From Actinomycetota bacterium (GTDB lineage: Bacteria > Actinomycetota > Actinomycetes > Actinomycetales > Microbacteriaceae): 6,867 nt of DNA. The notes under the pieces were generated by a model. It was given only the letters and a program-made list of their open reading frames with translations. It made no database searches and was not told the DNA's origin. Made by a program: the position numbers and the translations under genes. Below, one piece after another: positions 4,968 through 6,867 of the stretch. Each line of letters starts with the position of its first letter. Positions within the stretch are counted from its first letter, which is position 1. The stretch spans positions 1-6,867 of the forward strand of contig WLFS01000025.1 in assembly GCA_009703635.1 (NCBI GenBank), read 5' to 3'.

Positions 4968-6867
4968 ATGACTCTGGCCATCAGAGAAGATCTTAGAAAC
5001 GTTGCAATCGTGGCCCACGTTGACCACGGAAAGACAACGCTGGTTGACGCCATGCTTCGCCAGACCGGAGCCTTCGGAGAGCACAGCAACCTCGGTGAGC
5101 GTTTGATGGATTCTGGCGACTTGGAAAAGGAAAAGGGAATTACCATCCTTGCCAAGAACACTGCCATTAGCTATTCCGGCAAGGCTGCCGGGGGCAAGAC
5201 AATCACCATCAACGTAATTGACACCCCAGGCCACGCTGATTTTGGTGGGGAAGTTGAGCGAGGCATCTCAATGGTTGACGGCGTCGTACTTCTAGTTGAT
5301 GCCAGCGAAGGGCCTCTTCCTCAGACTCGATTCGTTCTTCGAAAAGCAATGGAGTCAAACCTTCCTGTGATCCTGTTGGTAAACAAGACAGACCGACCTG
5401 ACGCACGTATTGACGAAGTGGTTGAGGAAACTCACGATTTGCTTTTGGGTCTTGCTAGCGATCTATCTGACGATGTTCCAGAACTCGATGTCGACGCAAT
5501 TTTGAACTTGCCTGTTATCTACGCATCCGGGCGTGCCGGAGCAGCATCGCTAAACAAACCAGAAAACGGCTCTTTACCTGACAACGCAGATCTAGAGCCA
5601 TTGTTTGCAGCAATCTTGAAATACATTCCTGCTCCGAAGTATGACGCTGATGCTCCGCTTCAGGCACACGTGACAAACCTCGACGCTTCTCCTTTCCTGG
5701 GACGTCTTGCCTTGCTACGTATCTTCAACGGAACAATCAAAAAAGGACAGCAGGTGGCTTGGGTTAGACAAAACGGTGAAACTCAAACCGTGAAGATCAC
5801 TGAGCTACTAATTACCCGTGCACTTGAGCGATTCCCGACTGATCAGGCAGGCCCTGGCGACATAGTGGCGGTTGCAGGTATCGAGGAGATCACTATCGGT
5901 GAAACTCTTGCCGACCCAGATGATATTCGACCACTTCCACTAATCACAGTGGATGACCCTGCAATCTCGATGACTATCGGTATCAATACCTCTCCTATGG
6001 CAGGACGCGTGAAAGGCGCCAAGGTAACTGCACGTTTGGTAAAAGATCGCCTCGACCGCGAACTGATCGGAAACGTTTCCATTCGAGTGCTTCCAACTGA
6101 GCGACCAGACGCCTGGGAAGTTCAAGGTCGTGGGGAGTTGGCACTTGCCATCCTAGTTGAGCAGATGAGACGCGAAGGCTACGAGCTAACCGTAGGTAAG
6201 CCACAGGTAGTTACGAAGAAGGTCGATGGAAAACTTCACGAGCCGGTTGAAGATTTGACCATTGACGTTCCAGAGGAATTCCTGGGCTCAATCACCCAGT
6301 TGCTTGCTTCTCGCAAGGGCCGAATGAAGAACATGGTCAACCATGGCACCGGCTGGGTTCGCATGGAGTTCATGGTTCCCTCTCGTGGGCTAATTGGTTT
6401 CCGTACTGAGTTTCTAACTACCACTCGTGGAACTGGAATTGCCAACGCAATCTCAGCAGGCTACGAGCCATGGTTTGGCGAAATTGTTACACGCACCAAT
6501 GGTTCGCTGATTTCTGACCGCGCTGGAGCTGTAACCCCGTTTGCACTAATTGGTTTGCAAGAGCGAGGAACTTTCTTCGTTGAGCCAACCGATGAGGTTT
6601 ACGCCGGTCAAGTCGTAGGTGAGAACGCCCGCGCCGATGACATGGAAGTAAACATCACCAAGGAAAAGAAGCTAACCAACATGAGAGCTTCTTCCAGCGA
6701 AGAGTTTGAGAAGCTGACTCCTCCAAGAAAGCTGTCCTTGGAAGAGTGTCTTGAATTTGCCCGTGAGGACGAGTGTGTTGAAGTAACTCCAGAAGGCACC
6801 CGTATTCGCAAGCTAGAACTGGACCCTAATATCAGAGCTCGCGCTGCCTCAGCCAGAAAACGAGCTA
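4968..6867 (+). CDS. typA: ribosome-associated GTPase TypA/BipA, 3' end beyond the window
   Basis: TypA (BipA) is an EF-G-like GTPase that binds the 70S ribosome and acts in 50S assembly and stress or cold adaptation. The frame is open from ATG 4968 to the window edge: 633 codons with no stop. G1 is AHVDHGKTT (16-24). MDSGDLEKEKGIT (47-59) holds the switch I threonine. G3 is DTPGH (85-89), with the catalytic His89. G4 is NKTD (139-142) and G5 is ASGRAG (186-191). The beta-barrel domain 2 (about 215-310) and EF-G-like domains follow, then the TypA signature PSRGLIGFRTEF (471-482) in the C-terminal domain that sets TypA apart from EF-G and LepA. The last visible residues, ARAASARKRA, look like the family's basic C-terminal tail, so probably only a few codons are missing. 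The sequence is strongly Microbacteriaceae-like by eye. Confidence 0.96.
   Translation, partial: MTLAIREDLRNVAIVAHVDHGKTTLVDAMLRQTGAFGEHSNLGERLMDSGDLEKEKGITILAKNTAISYSGKAAGGKTITINVIDTPGHADFGGEVERGISMVDGVVLLVDASEGPLPQTRFVLRKAMESNLPVILLVNKTDRPDARIDEVVEETHDLLLGLASDLSDDVPELDVDAILNLPVIYASGRAGAASLNKPENGSLPDNADLEPLFAAILKYIPAPKYDADAPLQAHVTNLDASPFLGRLALLRIFNGTIKKGQQVAWVRQNGETQTVKITELLITRALERFPTDQAGPGDIVAVAGIEEITIGETLADPDDIRPLPLITVDDPAISMTIGINTSPMAGRVKGAKVTARLVKDRLDRELIGNVSIRVLPTERPDAWEVQGRGELALAILVEQMRREGYELTVGKPQVVTKKVDGKLHEPVEDLTIDVPEEFLGSITQLLASRKGRMKNMVNHGTGWVRMEFMVPSRGLIGFRTEFLTTTRGTGIANAISAGYEPWFGEIVTRTNGSLISDRAGAVTPFALIGLQERGTFFVEPTDEVYAGQVVGENARADDMEVNITKEKKLTNMRASSSEEFEKLTPPRKLSLEECLEFAREDECVEVTPEGTRIRKLELDPNIRARAASARKRA

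Noticed and set aside
4824..5234. Minus-strand open frame of 136 codons over the typA start
   Set aside because: It is antisense to the conserved GTP-binding region of typA, with no family signature.
1..6867. CRISPR array, insertion sequence, toxin-antitoxin pair or defence system
   Set aside because: No regularly spaced repeats, terminal inverted repeats, transposase or nuclease motifs were seen. All long coding frames have ordinary assignments.

Overview
The window looks like ordinary chromosome from an actinobacterium, most likely a mid-GC, streamlined member of the Microbacteriaceae (the freshwater or marine Luna/Aquiluna/Rhodoluna type). I infer this from the residue-level character of SmpB and TypA, from the tmRNA tag ending in FALAA, and from base composition that looks close to 50% by eye, well below the ~70% usual in that family. 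No database search was run.

Left part (1-970): smpB is followed directly by ssrA (tmRNA), the two halves of the trans-translation ribosome-rescue system. The tmRNA is complete: tRNA-like ends, helix 2, the first pseudoknot, a 12-codon tag frame encoding AKSNRTDFALAA, and an encoded CCA. A strong 15-bp hairpin and a second small hairpin follow it.

Middle part (1102-4378): three co-directional, tightly packed genes. A GT2 glycosyltransferase with two C-terminal membrane segments overlaps by 7 nt a 558-residue multi-membrane protein that looks like a GT-C glycosyltransferase. A TRIC-family (UPF0126) membrane protein starts 2 nt after that. The likely logic of the first two is that the GT2 enzyme charges a polyprenyl phosphate with a sugar on the cytoplasmic face and the GT-C enzyme uses it on the outer face. 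The acceptor and sugar are unknown. The TRIC protein shares the transcript but has no obvious role in glycan assembly.

Right part (4396-6867): a small DCC-family (DUF393) CxxC protein lies on the minus strand, convergent with the TRIC gene and divergent from typA. The typA (bipA) translational GTPase gene starts at 4968 and runs off the right edge with 633 codons visible and probably only a few missing.

I found no CRISPR array, insertion sequence, integrase, tRNA gene or clear signature of a new defence or mobile system. The least explained element is the GT2/GT-C/TRIC operon.
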